Shown piece by piece: positions 1-9,008 of a stretch of DNA of 64,000 nt. The first letter of the stretch is position 1; every line of letters begins with the position of its first letter. The DNA comes from Sphingomonas sp. J315. Its GTDB lineage: Bacteria; Pseudomonadota; Alphaproteobacteria; Sphingomonadales; Sphingomonadaceae. The position numbers and the translations under genes are program-made. The notes beneath the pieces are model-generated. The model had not been told where the DNA came from and made no database searches. It saw only the letters and a program-made list of their open reading frames with translations. The DNA lies in the NCBI RefSeq assembly GCF_024666595.1, contig NZ_CP088296.1:2966501-3030500 (forward strand), given 5' to 3'.

Positions 1-735
1 CGTGCCCACCACGACATAGAGCAGACCGACCAGCGCTGTGCCGATCATCGTCGCGCGCAGGATGTTGCGACCGGGATCGCGCACGCGTTCGGCGACCAGC
101 CCCGCCGCTTCGAAGCCGACCAACGGAAATAATGTCAGCGTGACCGCAGCCGTCAGCCCACCATAGCCCGGCCCGGTGCCCGGCCAGACCGGTGCGCTCG
201 CTCGCTCCGATCCGGCGAGCCACAGGACGATGCCGATCACGAAGATCAGCGGCAGAAGCTTCAGCACGGTCGTCGCCACCTGAATCTGCCCCGCCAGCCG
301 CGCACCGGCCATGTTGGTCAGGGTGAACAGCCAGATCAGCCCCGCCGTCGCGATTGCGCTGTTGACGGGACTCGCCACGAACCAGGGCTCCAGCGCGCCG
401 AGATAGCCGACTGCCGACCCGGCGATCGCCGCTACCGCCGTCCAGTTGGAAATCCAGTAGCTCCATCCGACCAGCGCGCCCGTGGTCGGCCCCAGCACCG
501 CGCCGGTGACGGCAACCGCGCTCGTCTGCTCGGGCGTCTGCCGACTGAGCATGGCCATCACATAGCCGATCGCCATTACGCCGGCGATGCTGATGATCCA
601 TGCGATCACCGCGATCCAACCATAGGGTGCGATGTACGCGGGCAACTGGAAGATGCCGGCACCTATCATCCCGCCGACCACCATCGCGGTCGCTGTCCAC
701 ATGCCGAACGGGCGCCTGTCCATGGTCATCTTCAT
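1..735 (-). CDS. APC-family amino acid permease, 5' part only
   Basis: The minus strand is open from an ATG at 735 (a second ATG at 729 sits better behind the GGGGGA upstream) to the window edge, giving about 245 residues without a stop. The N-terminus carries the APC-superfamily TM1 signature VVGGMIGAGIFQLPA near residues 15-30. Several further hydrophobic segments follow, such as WIISIAGVMAIGYVMAML and WSYWISNWTAVAAIAGSAVGYL. Proteins of this family are inner-membrane symporters or antiporters for amino acids or polyamines; the substrate cannot be told here. The C-terminal half lies outside the window. The next gene on the same strand ends about 270 bases upstream, so this gene probably has its own promoter. 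Confidence 0.85.
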   Translation of the reverse strand, partial: MKMTMDRRPFGMWTATAMVVGGMIGAGIFQLPAYIAPYGWIAVIAWIISIAGVMAIGYVMAMLSRQTPEQTSAVAVTGAVLGPTTGALVGWSYWISNWTAVAAIAGSAVGYLGALEPWFVASPVNSAIATAGLIWLFTLTNMAGARLAGQIQVATTVLKLLPLIFVIGIVLWLAGSERASAPVWPGTGPGYGGLTAAVTLTLFPLVGFEAAGLVAERVRDPGRNILRATMIGTALVGLLYVVVGT

Positions 736-1005
736 CCCCCGCGCGCAGAATGGTCTGGCGGGGTACCGAAGTAAATCTCAGTAGACCTTGGCGGGTGCTG
801 CGATGCCAATTGGGCAGCCAGCATAGTGCTCCCTGCCGACCCGACAGGGCGACAGGCGCCGATTTGAACCGGTCAAGCGCGGTTATGTCGAGGCGCGCCA
901 TTCGTCGAGCGAAGTCATTTCGGAAGGGGACCTCGTCGAGATTGCCGCGGGGATTGAGCGCTTCGGGGCGTTGTCGACCTCGGACGAGTGCGATTTTGCT
1001 CGAGA

Positions 1006-2682
1006 TCAGCTCAACTTCAGGAACTTCAGCATGTTCTCCCGAAAAAGCAGCGCGCTCTTTGACCCCCAGAAGCAGTGATTGGCTACCGCGTCACGCAGGT
1101 TGCTGAGATAGGCGTGTGCCCGTGCATCCTGGCCCACCATGATCCAGTCAGATCCGAAAAGGACGTATTCCCCTTGGCTGTTCGCCTCGCGGCAGGCGGA
1201 CGCGAAGAAATCGAGTACGTCGTTCGCGCTGCCTGAAAGGATGTCGTCGTCGTAACTCATGTCGACATAGATCTGTGCACCAGGTCGGCCATCTGAAGCT
1301 GGCTTGTTCAGTCGCAGGATCTCGACAAGAAGCGCCCTGTTTTCGACTGACCGTCGGAAGTGACCAAGGCAAACGCGCAAGGGGTTGCCGCCCCAGCCTT
1401 GAACCTGTTTCGCGCGTTCGATCCAAAATCTTGGGCTGGCCCTGACGCCGGCACCTTCCATCGATGCCATGCTGTTTGCCGCATGCGCCAGGAGCGGGAC
1501 ATCGAGCTCCGCGCTTGCCCTGAAGAACTGGTCCAGCGAAATGTCGACCTCGCGACCGACACGCGCGATATCCCAGCCTTGCTTGGTCCACCAGGTGCGA
1601 ACCTCGCGCGCGCCGCGTTCGCCGTGCGAGACATCAAGGTCGCCATTCGATGACGCACGAAAGCCCATGGGTGGATAGAGTTTGAAGCCCCGGATGCGAT
1701 GCGAGGCGGCCTGATTGGCTGCCTGCTCGGCCCGGATCCAGTCCAGCATCGTCTCCAAGTACGGTCTGGTTCCCGACAGGCGTTCGCCGGCGTGGCGCAG
1801 CGGGTCGTAGCCGGCAAAGGTGTGCAGCGTAATGGGACTGCCTTCCCGCTTTGCGATGCTGGCATATCGCGTCCAGAACGCAACCTGATCTGATTGCTTC
1901 GACGCTTGGTCGGGGCGGTCGCCAAGCCACCGGTCGAAGTCGACCAGAAGATTGATCGCATGATCGACCCTCGCGTTCGACGCCTTGATCGTGTCGCGAT
2001 ATCGAATCACGTGCAGGCAGCGCGGCTGGCACATGAGATAGATCCAGCCGATGATTGCCCGGGCATCCCGTGCTCCTGCGTTGCCAGGGTCAGCGCTGGC
2101 GGCACCACGGCCTGAGTCAGCCTGTTCGGCGATCTGGCGGTAAACCGATGAGTCGATCGTCGCGCGCTGACCGGAACCGGGCTTGCCTCCGTTCGGCTCG
2201 GGAGCAGGGCCGTTTGCTCCGACCATTCGCGAAAGCGCAAGATAGCTGGCGGCGAGGTCGACACGCGGATCAGCTGCGGCCAGCGCCCCGGGGGCTGCCG
2301 CGTTGATGACTGCCATCTGTCGATCGGCGACGGCGCGCGCAAATGCATCCGCCTCGACCTTTGCTTCACCAAGACGCACGCTTCGACCAAGCCGGCGGAT
2401 CTCCGCTCGGGCCGACACTGTGAGCGTCTTTGCGACCCAGGCGGCAAGGTCGGCCAGCGCGAGGATGATCTCCGGTGCATTGGGGGCATAGGTCGGGGCG
2501 AGCACATGTCGCATGAAGCCATGTACCGGAAGGTCGGACAGGTTGAAGAAATGCGCATGGGCGTCGCCGACCGTTGCCGCCGCCGCGTCGGCACGCGGGA
2601 TCCTGCACGTGACGCAGCCTCCCAGCATCGCGGTTGCGCCGACCAGCAGCGAGCGGCGATCAATCGATGGATGAGGGGTCAT
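1006..2682 (-). CDS. Amidohydrolase-family lipoprotein (metal-dependent hydrolase)
   Basis: The 558-aa product starts with a twin-arginine-like signal (DRRSLLVGATAML) ending in a lipobox, LGGC, with Cys23, so it is likely exported and lipid-anchored. The mature part has amidohydrolase_2-type features in order: DAHAHFF (40-46), HTFAGYDPL (287-295), FKLYPPMGF (333-341), LLAHAAN (397-403), CLGHFRR (438-444) and FGSDWIM (509-515). Likely metal or catalytic residues are H42, H44, K334, H400, H441 and D512. This is longer than usual for the family (300-400 aa), with an insert around 100-270. The start codon overlaps the stop of the patatin gene (ATGA), so the two are translationally coupled. The substrate is unknown; an exported location is unusual for this fold. 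Confidence 0.82.
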   Translation of the reverse strand: MTPHPSIDRRSLLVGATAMLGGCVTCRIPRADAAAATVGDAHAHFFNLSDLPVHGFMRHVLAPTYAPNAPEIILALADLAAWVAKTLTVSARAEIRRLGRSVRLGEAKVEADAFARAVADRQMAVINAAAPGALAAADPRVDLAASYLALSRMVGANGPAPEPNGGKPGSGQRATIDSSVYRQIAEQADSGRGAASADPGNAGARDARAIIGWIYLMCQPRCLHVIRYRDTIKASNARVDHAINLLVDFDRWLGDRPDQASKQSDQVAFWTRYASIAKREGSPITLHTFAGYDPLRHAGERLSGTRPYLETMLDWIRAEQAANQAASHRIRGFKLYPPMGFRASSNGDLDVSHGERGAREVRTWWTKQGWDIARVGREVDISLDQFFRASAELDVPLLAHAANSMASMEGAGVRASPRFWIERAKQVQGWGGNPLRVCLGHFRRSVENRALLVEILRLNKPASDGRPGAQIYVDMSYDDDILSGSANDVLDFFASACREANSQGEYVLFGSDWIMVGQDARAHAYLSNLRDAVANHCFWGSKSALLFRENMLKFLKLS

Positions 2683-4202
2683 TTGGTTCCTCCCGCAGTG
2701 CCCTTGAACGGCGACGCGATCGGACTGAGCTTCAGCCAGGGATTCTTCGGCGCATTGGGGTCCGTCTCGAAATTGCGGCCGCCCTTATAGCGTCCGAAGC
2801 GTTGGAGACATCGCATGAAGCCCGGCTCGAACATGGCCTTTGGATCTTCCTTTCGGCAGATTTCCTCAGCGCCGCCGATCGGGGAGGGGAATGCGCGGTC
2901 ATACCCGTCCGCAGTGGCGAGCCAGATATCTGCATAGGGTCGCTCGAGACGCAGCCCGGCAATCGAACCCACTTCGAGCTCGTTGACGACGATCGCCTGC
3001 GCCCGTTCGATAACATCGGTGACAATCATCACATCATCGACCTTGTATCGGGGCTTGCCGGACTCGGCGCTGCCCTCTTTGGGGTCGAGTGCCTTGAGCG
3101 AGGTCGGTCCGTTGCGGATGACATACAGACCGGTGAGCGTGTCTGGATCGGGTTTTGCGGCGATCTGTGCGCTTGCCGACTTCGCCGCACGTTCGAGTGC
3201 GTCGACGACCCTGGCGTCGAACACCGATCGCCGCACGCCGCCGTCGAGATAGGTTTTCGTGTTGATCTGAACTTGTTGAAACGTCACGGGCATGGCCGCA
3301 GATGCGAGCGCGGCGCCGGTCAGGCATTGCTGGATCGTCGCAAGCCGCTTCGTGCGGTCGGGATCGAGCGCCGGGTCGTCGACGAGCTTCGCGAGTTTGA
3401 CCGCGTCGGCATAGACAAAGCGACCGTCATTGACGCGGATGAACCCGATCAACACCAGCTTGCCGGACGTGGCGAGATGCTCGATCATCGGGCACCCCTT
3501 GGCCGGATCGCCATCGGTGCACAGCGCGCGTTCGATCCGTGCGCGCAGCGGTTTCAGGCCGGCAAAGGAGCCCTTGTAGAGCGCTTGCCATTTGGCATTG
3601 CGTGAAACGATTTCGCGCTCGTCCAGAGGGCTGTAGTTCATCTGGAGAAGGTCGATATAGGTCGGATCCCCGACCGGCCGCCGAATATGCGCGTTTTCTG
3701 GCAAAGCGAGAAAGGCTTTGAAGCGTTTCGCCTGCTCAGACGACACCTTAACGTCGGCAAGCGCGACAAAAAGGGACTGGAGGCCGCCGGTGCTCACACC
3801 TGTAATGATGCCGAAATCGGGGAGGCGGGCGTCGGGACGAATGCTGAGCTCGTGCAAGAAGCCAGCGCCAAAGGACCCCCATTGGCCACCGCCAGAAAGC
3901 AGCAGGGCATTGGCGGGTTCCAATCGCTTCGTCCCGAAGCTGTCGAGCCGCTCAGCGGCCAGCGCCTGGAGGATCGCGCCCTCAATGCGTTTGACGAGTG
4001 GATCGTCCTCTTGAGCTGCCGGCGACGGGGGGGCCGCTTCCTGCTGGATCTCGCGGACAAGCCGTCCCATGTCGAGCTCGCTGAGCGCAGCGGCCTGGTT
4101 TGCCTTGAACGGCTCGCAGGAGATGTTGACGACCCCGCGCGTTGCGCATGCGGGCAGTGACAAGGTCGCTGCCGCAAGCAGAAAATGACGAAAAATGCGC
4201 AT
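2679..4202 (-). CDS. Patatin-like phospholipase lipoprotein
   Basis: A longer reading frame exists (to 4286), but I choose ATG 4202. It follows AAGGGG and opens a lipoprotein signal, MRIFRHFLLAAATLSLPAC, with the lipidated Cys at residue 19. The protein is 507 aa. Patatin signatures are all present: the oxyanion loop GGGQWGSFGAGF (from residue 104), the nucleophile elbow GVSTG with Ser137, and the DGG catalytic Asp at about residue 319 (YLDGGVRRS). The Ser-Asp dyad is therefore intact. The family hydrolyses acyl esters of lipids; location here is predicted outer or inner membrane, facing the periplasm or surface. It lies 20 bases downstream of the subtilisin-like protease and overlaps the amidohydrolase start. 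Confidence 0.88.
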   Translation of the reverse strand: MRIFRHFLLAAATLSLPACATRGVVNISCEPFKANQAAALSELDMGRLVREIQQEAAPPSPAAQEDDPLVKRIEGAILQALAAERLDSFGTKRLEPANALLLSGGGQWGSFGAGFLHELSIRPDARLPDFGIITGVSTGGLQSLFVALADVKVSSEQAKRFKAFLALPENAHIRRPVGDPTYIDLLQMNYSPLDEREIVSRNAKWQALYKGSFAGLKPLRARIERALCTDGDPAKGCPMIEHLATSGKLVLIGFIRVNDGRFVYADAVKLAKLVDDPALDPDRTKRLATIQQCLTGAALASAAMPVTFQQVQINTKTYLDGGVRRSVFDARVVDALERAAKSASAQIAAKPDPDTLTGLYVIRNGPTSLKALDPKEGSAESGKPRYKVDDVMIVTDVIERAQAIVVNELEVGSIAGLRLERPYADIWLATADGYDRAFPSPIGGAEEICRKEDPKAMFEPGFMRCLQRFGRYKGGRNFETDPNAPKNPWLKLSPIASPFKGTAGGTK

Positions 4203-4221
4203 CGCAACCCCTTTCGTTTTC

Positions 4222-5730
4222 TCAGACCAGCGCGAGCGCCGCGACGACATCCAGTCGCCCGAATCCCATCCGGTCGTTGCGGCCATTATGGTAGGGAAAT
4301 TGCCCGACCTTTGTCGCGCTCCTGCAGATCGCCTCCCGCACCTGTGCCTCGGTCAGTTCGGGCCGTTTCGACAGGAGCAGGCCGCAGGCACCGGCGACAA
4401 TCGGGGTCGCGGCAGAGGTTCCATTGAAGGCTGGCGCATAGTCGGATGGCGAATAGCCTCCCGCGCCGCGATTATCGGTCGTGTAGTTCAGTACGCCAGG
4501 CGCGGCAATGTCGACCTGGGGACCAAAGCAGGATCCCCAGTAGGTCTCGCCGTCGGCGCTGCCACGGGTCTTGCACTGGTCGAACTGGTTGCTCGCGGCG
4601 ACAGTGAGAACATGCTGGCCGTTGGCGGGAAAGCTGACCGCCCCTTCATTGTTTCCTGCAGCGGCGACGAAGACGGCACCACGCCCGCCGCGCCCCTGGA
4701 CGCGCGCGCGCTCGACGGCATGAATGACCGCATTCGAGGGGAGCCCCTGGCCCCAACTGTTGCTGATCACCGACGCGCCGTTTCGCCAGGACCAGTCGAT
4801 CGCCGTTGCGATGATATCCTGTGATGTCTCCCATGGCGCGCCCTTTCGCCTGGAGAAGGCAATTCTAACGGCAAGCAGGCTGCACCCGCGACCGCTTCCA
4901 CTCATACCTGCATCGCCGCTCGCTGCTGACGGACTGGCGACCGCCAGACCGGCACACGCCGTCCCGTGACCGTCCCAGACGTTGGGTTCCTGATAGGCAT
5001 TGCCGTCGGTGGCATCGAAGGTTCCGACGACGGCCGGAGCTAGGTCAGGATGCGCGCTGTCGACACCTTCATCGAGGATCGCGATCCGAATCGCCGGGTT
5101 GCCGGCCTGAATCGCCCAGGCCGCACGCGCGCGAGTGATTTCCATCGCGTATCGGTTGGCCGAGGTTGCTGCGTTCACTTCGAGCGAATCGACTGCGCGG
5201 CTTGGACGAGCCTCGCCGATCAGCAGAAATTTTGGTTCGACATAGAGCACCTGATCTTCTGCCTCGACACGCTCGAGAAATGCGAACGGGTCGGCGCCCT
5301 CGGGCAGACGTGCAACCAGCCGCTCTTCCTCCCGGCTCACCTCGACAAGCGACTGACGTTCGAGCAGTTCCCGCACATCCTCGCCCGGCTCGACCCCAAT
5401 AATCAGCTGATCGGTCGCAATCGCCCGCGCCTCGGCGAGCTTGAACACAGGGCGGGCATCGATCACCACATCCTGCGCACGCAGGCTTTCCAGCTTGGCC
5501 GCCACCATGTCCTCGACCCGGGTCGCAGCAAAGGTCTGCGTGCCGAGTGCGGGCAAAAGAACGAATTGATCCCCGACCATGTCGAAGCCCGCATTGGGGG
5601 TTCCAACGTCTGCCGACTTTATCGCCTTGTCGATGTTGCTTCTGCTTGTCTGATCGAACCGGACGGCAACCACCGAGGGGTCGACTTCGAGGCGGACGGT
5701 CTCTTCTCCGACGCGATATTCATAATGCAT
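4222..5730 (-). CDS. Subtilisin-like S8 serine peptidase
   Basis: The 502-aa protein has an S8 catalytic domain in its C-terminal 300 residues. The triad is visible: Asp220 in ILDEGVD, His255 in DGHGTACAG, Ser439 in NGTSAATPIVAG, with oxyanion Asn360 in AAAGNNEG. Residues 1-190 form a long N-terminal region that does not look like a classic I9 propeptide and has no signal peptide. Export route is therefore unclear, or the enzyme acts in the cytoplasm on neighbouring gene products. Its stop is 20 bases before the patatin start and its start is 10 bases after the upstream gene's stop, so it is in the same operon. S8 peptidases next to patatins could process them; that is inference. Confidence 0.9.
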   Translation of the reverse strand: MHYEYRVGEETVRLEVDPSVVAVRFDQTSRSNIDKAIKSADVGTPNAGFDMVGDQFVLLPALGTQTFAATRVEDMVAAKLESLRAQDVVIDARPVFKLAEARAIATDQLIIGVEPGEDVRELLERQSLVEVSREEERLVARLPEGADPFAFLERVEAEDQVLYVEPKFLLIGEARPSRAVDSLEVNAATSANRYAMEITRARAAWAIQAGNPAIRIAILDEGVDSAHPDLAPAVVGTFDATDGNAYQEPNVWDGHGTACAGLAVASPSAASGDAGMSGSGRGCSLLAVRIAFSRRKGAPWETSQDIIATAIDWSWRNGASVISNSWGQGLPSNAVIHAVERARVQGRGGRGAVFVAAAGNNEGAVSFPANGQHVLTVAASNQFDQCKTRGSADGETYWGSCFGPQVDIAAPGVLNYTTDNRGAGGYSPSDYAPAFNGTSAATPIVAGACGLLLSKRPELTEAQVREAICRSATKVGQFPYHNGRNDRMGFGRLDVVAALALV

Positions 5731-5739
5731 TTCGATCTC

Positions 5740-7008
5740 CTACTCATCGCTTGCCGCGCGCAGGTCCTCAAGTTCCTTGCGCGCCTTGGCGAGTTCGATT
5801 TCCCGCTTGAGCTGGCCGAGCTCGGCATCGCGCAAGCTGCCATAGCCTTCGCGCGCAGTATCGATCAGGCCCGCGATACCTTCGCTCGCTCCGGTGCTCC
5901 CATAGGAGAGCTCGCTCGGCATGCCGTTGGCTTCGAACTTGGCGGTCGCGCTGCGCGACCCGAACATGCCCCCCTTGCCAAGGCGCAGCTTGTGGATCGC
6001 CGACCATTGCGGAACCAGGATCGCGAAGGTGTCGGTGGGCGCCTTGCCGCCGGGAACGAGCGGGTCGATCGAGAGGGTTCCAGGCACCGGGCGGCGATAG
6101 AGCAAATCCGCGCTCACGGTCATCGGCGAGGAAAGCTGTCGGCTTGCCAGGTCAGCGATCTTGAAACCCGGCGACGCAGCGAGTGTAACCTGAGTCCCGT
6201 TGCGTCCGGGCAGTCCGGTATCGGCGATCAGAAGTGCGCTGTAGTCGACCTTCTCGAGAGTTCGCGAGATTGATTGCGGCTCCGTTGCGACGGTCGGATT
6301 GCCATTCGCTGCCGACAAAGCCTGCGGCTCAGACGCCTTTGCGTCGACCTCGATCGCCCATCGCTTGGTAATCGTCAGTGCCCTGATGAGCTGCGCCTTT
6401 TGCTGAAGCAGAAAATCCCGCGTCGCGAGATCTGAGCTCTGGCTCTGCCCCTTTGCAAGTCGCGCTTCGACGGCGACGATCTGCGCCTGCTTCTTCGCCA
6501 GGTCATCGAGAGTCTTGACTGTGGAGGCATTGCACTGCGCGGTTCGCTGTTCCATCGGCTTGAATGGCCCGGTTACTACCGCAAGAGCGAGCTTGGCGAC
6601 CGCAGTTATGAGCTTGCTGCCCTGGCCCTCCCATGATCCATTGAAGCTCTTGAGCGTGCCATCGGGATAGAGCTCGATCTTGACCGAGCGTTTGGCGAGG
6701 AAGCCGACCGAGGTGTCGAGGTCGACCAATGCCCCGGTATCCGGCAGATAGGACTGCACCAGCGTGTATGTCGGCGTCACCTCGACATCGGGCGCGCAGC
6801 GCTTGACGCGGAACTCGCCGACAAGCTCGAGTTCGACCTTTGGGAGAAAATAGGAAATCGAATTGACGGATCCGTCGCCCGGTTTGCGCGGCTTTGCCGC
6901 TAGCGCAGGCGTTGCCGTCAGTGCCAGAGCACCGATCTGCAGCCACAGACCGGACCGTCTGCGCAGCTGATCCAGCCCACTGGATCGATGAGTGTCAGAC
7001 TTGCGCAT
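5740..7008 (-). CDS. Secreted protein of unknown function
   Basis: I do not recognise a family. The 422-aa product starts at ATG 7008 behind AGGGGAG (spacing about 8). It has a basic N-terminus and a hydrophobic stretch, LWLQIGALALTATPALA, ending in a signal-peptidase-I-like site (ALA/AK). A repeated polar beta-rich region follows, a Gln/Lys-rich helical stretch around 165-205, and a charged C-terminal coiled coil (about 380-420, ending ELEDLRAASDE). Two cysteines flank residues 65-160 and could form a disulfide. It is the first gene of the tight run that continues with the S8 protease (9-base gap), patatin and amidohydrolase, so it is probably a periplasmic or surface component of the same system. 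Confidence 0.75.
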   Translation of the reverse strand: MRKSDTHRSSGLDQLRRRSGLWLQIGALALTATPALAAKPRKPGDGSVNSISYFLPKVELELVGEFRVKRCAPDVEVTPTYTLVQSYLPDTGALVDLDTSVGFLAKRSVKIELYPDGTLKSFNGSWEGQGSKLITAVAKLALAVVTGPFKPMEQRTAQCNASTVKTLDDLAKKQAQIVAVEARLAKGQSQSSDLATRDFLLQQKAQLIRALTITKRWAIEVDAKASEPQALSAANGNPTVATEPQSISRTLEKVDYSALLIADTGLPGRNGTQVTLAASPGFKIADLASRQLSSPMTVSADLLYRRPVPGTLSIDPLVPGGKAPTDTFAILVPQWSAIHKLRLGKGGMFGSRSATAKFEANGMPSELSYGSTGASEGIAGLIDTAREGYGSLRDAELGQLKREIELAKARKELEDLRAASDE

Positions 7009-7097
7009 CGTTTCAACTCCCCTGCGATCTCGATGTCGTCAAAGACCAAGGCAGCGTCGATGAATGGGGAAGTCGGCGTCGCGAAAGCGTGAAATCG

Positions 7098-8854
7098 TTA
7101 CGCTTGCGTCGAACCGCGGTCGCCAGCACGCAGTGGTTCTATCAGCCGTTGCAGATCAGCGCGCAATTCGGGCGCGCGGACCAGGTTCAGGATTCGCAGG
7201 TCGGAAGGCTCGATGTGACCTGACCGATCGAGATCGACGTGAGCGCCACCAGCCGCGGCGAGGGCGCGTGCAAGTACGAGTCCGGCCCGAATTGCCGGAA
7301 AATTGGGCGCGTCGATCACCGCCTGATTGAAGTGAGCCAGCGCGGCCGTGGCATCGCCGCGAAAGATCGCGCAATAGCCCATTCCGCACAGCGTCTCGCC
7401 TTGCACCCCGGTTGCCGGGTTGAGGCGCAGCGCGAGCGCGAAGCGCGCGTCCGCGCGCTCGATATTGCCGCGAAAGAGATCGACCCATCCCCCCAAAACA
7501 GCGATGGATAGAATGAGGGCATTATCGTGAGCGCCCTATTGATCAGTCGGTCGGCAAGATTGATGTCCCCGCCGCTAAGAATAATCGAGCCGGCACAGTA
7601 TCCCAGTACTTCGACATTGTCCTCGCCGTTCGCCAGAGCGATCTGCCGGTAGCGGATCGATCGGCGAAGCGCGGTGTCGGTATCTTCTTCCAGGCCAAGA
7701 AAATGGGTTACGCCGTAGCAAAACGCGGCGAGTGCGTTGGCCCAGGGGCAGGATGCGGTGCGCGCAAGGAGAGTCTGTAGCAGCTCATTGGCGTGCGCGA
7801 TCGCGTCACGCTCCCAAGTGCGAAACAGGCTGCTTGCCTTCCAATAGAGCTCATATTGATCGATCGGCGGACCGACTCGACGAAGGATCCGATTGCGTTC
7901 AAAGGAATCGACCCGGCTCCAGATCATTGGCGCGATCTGACGTGCAATCTCTTCCTGGGTGAAATGAAGTCGATCGAGCGGGGTCTGAAAGGAGCGCCCC
8001 CAGATCTGCTCCCCGGTACTGCCATCGATCAGCGCGACCGACACGCCGAGCAGTCCTGAGCCCTCTATCGGCGTCACCGCCCCTTCGACCAGATAGCGCA
8101 CGCCGAGCAATCTCGCGATGGCTTCGCGAGAATCGTGACGCTCGGCCGCGCGACGAGCTGATGCCGACGAGATGACAAAAATCTGCGGATACTGACACAA
8201 CAGCATCGCGAGTTCGCTTGCGACGGCATCGCAAAGCCATTGGTCACCGGCATGTGCCGCGATCAGGTCGAACGGGAGCACTGCGAGTGAGGGCTTGGGA
8301 GGGAGCTCGCGCGTTGCCTTGCCAGTGTCCCAGTTGCGCTCGAGGGTTTCACCCTCGGCGAGGGCGGGGGCGGGAGGAACGGCATCATGAAGCCCGCCGA
8401 GCGCGGCACCGATCTCCTCGATCCTCAATCGTTCGTCGCGCAGCCAGTCGTCGAAGGCTTCGGCACCGGGAATGTCGATGCCTTCAAGAAAATCGCCGGG
8501 GACCTGCGCTGGATGTGACCGTCCGAGATCATCGCCAAATATATCGACATCGATATGGGAGAGGCGGAGGCGAACCCGTTGCATTTCACGCTCGAGCAGA
8601 TGGCCCGCTCCCTGATGTTCTAGTGCGGTCACGAGGTTCGACAGCTCCTTGCGCAGGCTCGCCGACGCCTGGCTCTCGCCGCGTTCCCCCCAGAGCATGC
8701 TGCGGATCCAGCTCCTGCTGCGCAGTCCATTGGGTGCCGTCGCCAGCATCGCCAGGATTGCCACCGACTTGCGGCTGGTGATCTCGATCCGCGACCCATC
8801 GGGGCGAAACAGGCCGAACGGTCCGAGCAAGCGCAGCGCAAAGCGAGATTCCAT
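7098..8854 (-). CDS. SARP-like transcriptional regulator with TolB-like and TPR domains (frameshifted)
   Basis: Two overlapping frames join into one protein of about 585 aa. The frame changes at the C6 run 7489-7494: one extra base there turns LFWGDG into LFWGGWVDLFRGN and restores the TPR tail. Residues 4-100 form an OmpR/SARP-type DNA-binding winged helix (start RFALRLLGPFGLF, then RSMLWGERGE). Residues about 190-300 resemble the TolB/FlgO-like N-domain of adenylate-cyclase-associated regulators (LAVLPFDLIA ... LLGVRYLVEGAV). TPR helices follow. The tail has an EF-hand-like loop, DLDRSGHIEPSD. I chose ATG 8854; a frame-open extension to 8968 adds low-complexity residues. It is co-directional with the secreted-hydrolase genes 89 bases downstream and is the obvious regulator candidate. 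Confidence 0.75.
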
Positions 8855-9008
8855 GGATAATGTCGCCCCAATCACGAAATCACATGGCGGACTATAGTCG
8901 TCGGCAGAAGAATTCACACTATTGCGACGCTTGCGATTGCAAACCGAGCCTTGCGATACGCAGCCCATGGTATCTCATCGGCATCGGTGCCGAACACAGG
9001 AGTGTGCA

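Noticed and set aside
736..1005. Short plus-strand frame reading EVISEGDLVEIAAGIERFGA
   Set aside because: It looks slightly protein-like but has no start signal and runs into the end of the amidohydrolase gene on the opposite strand.
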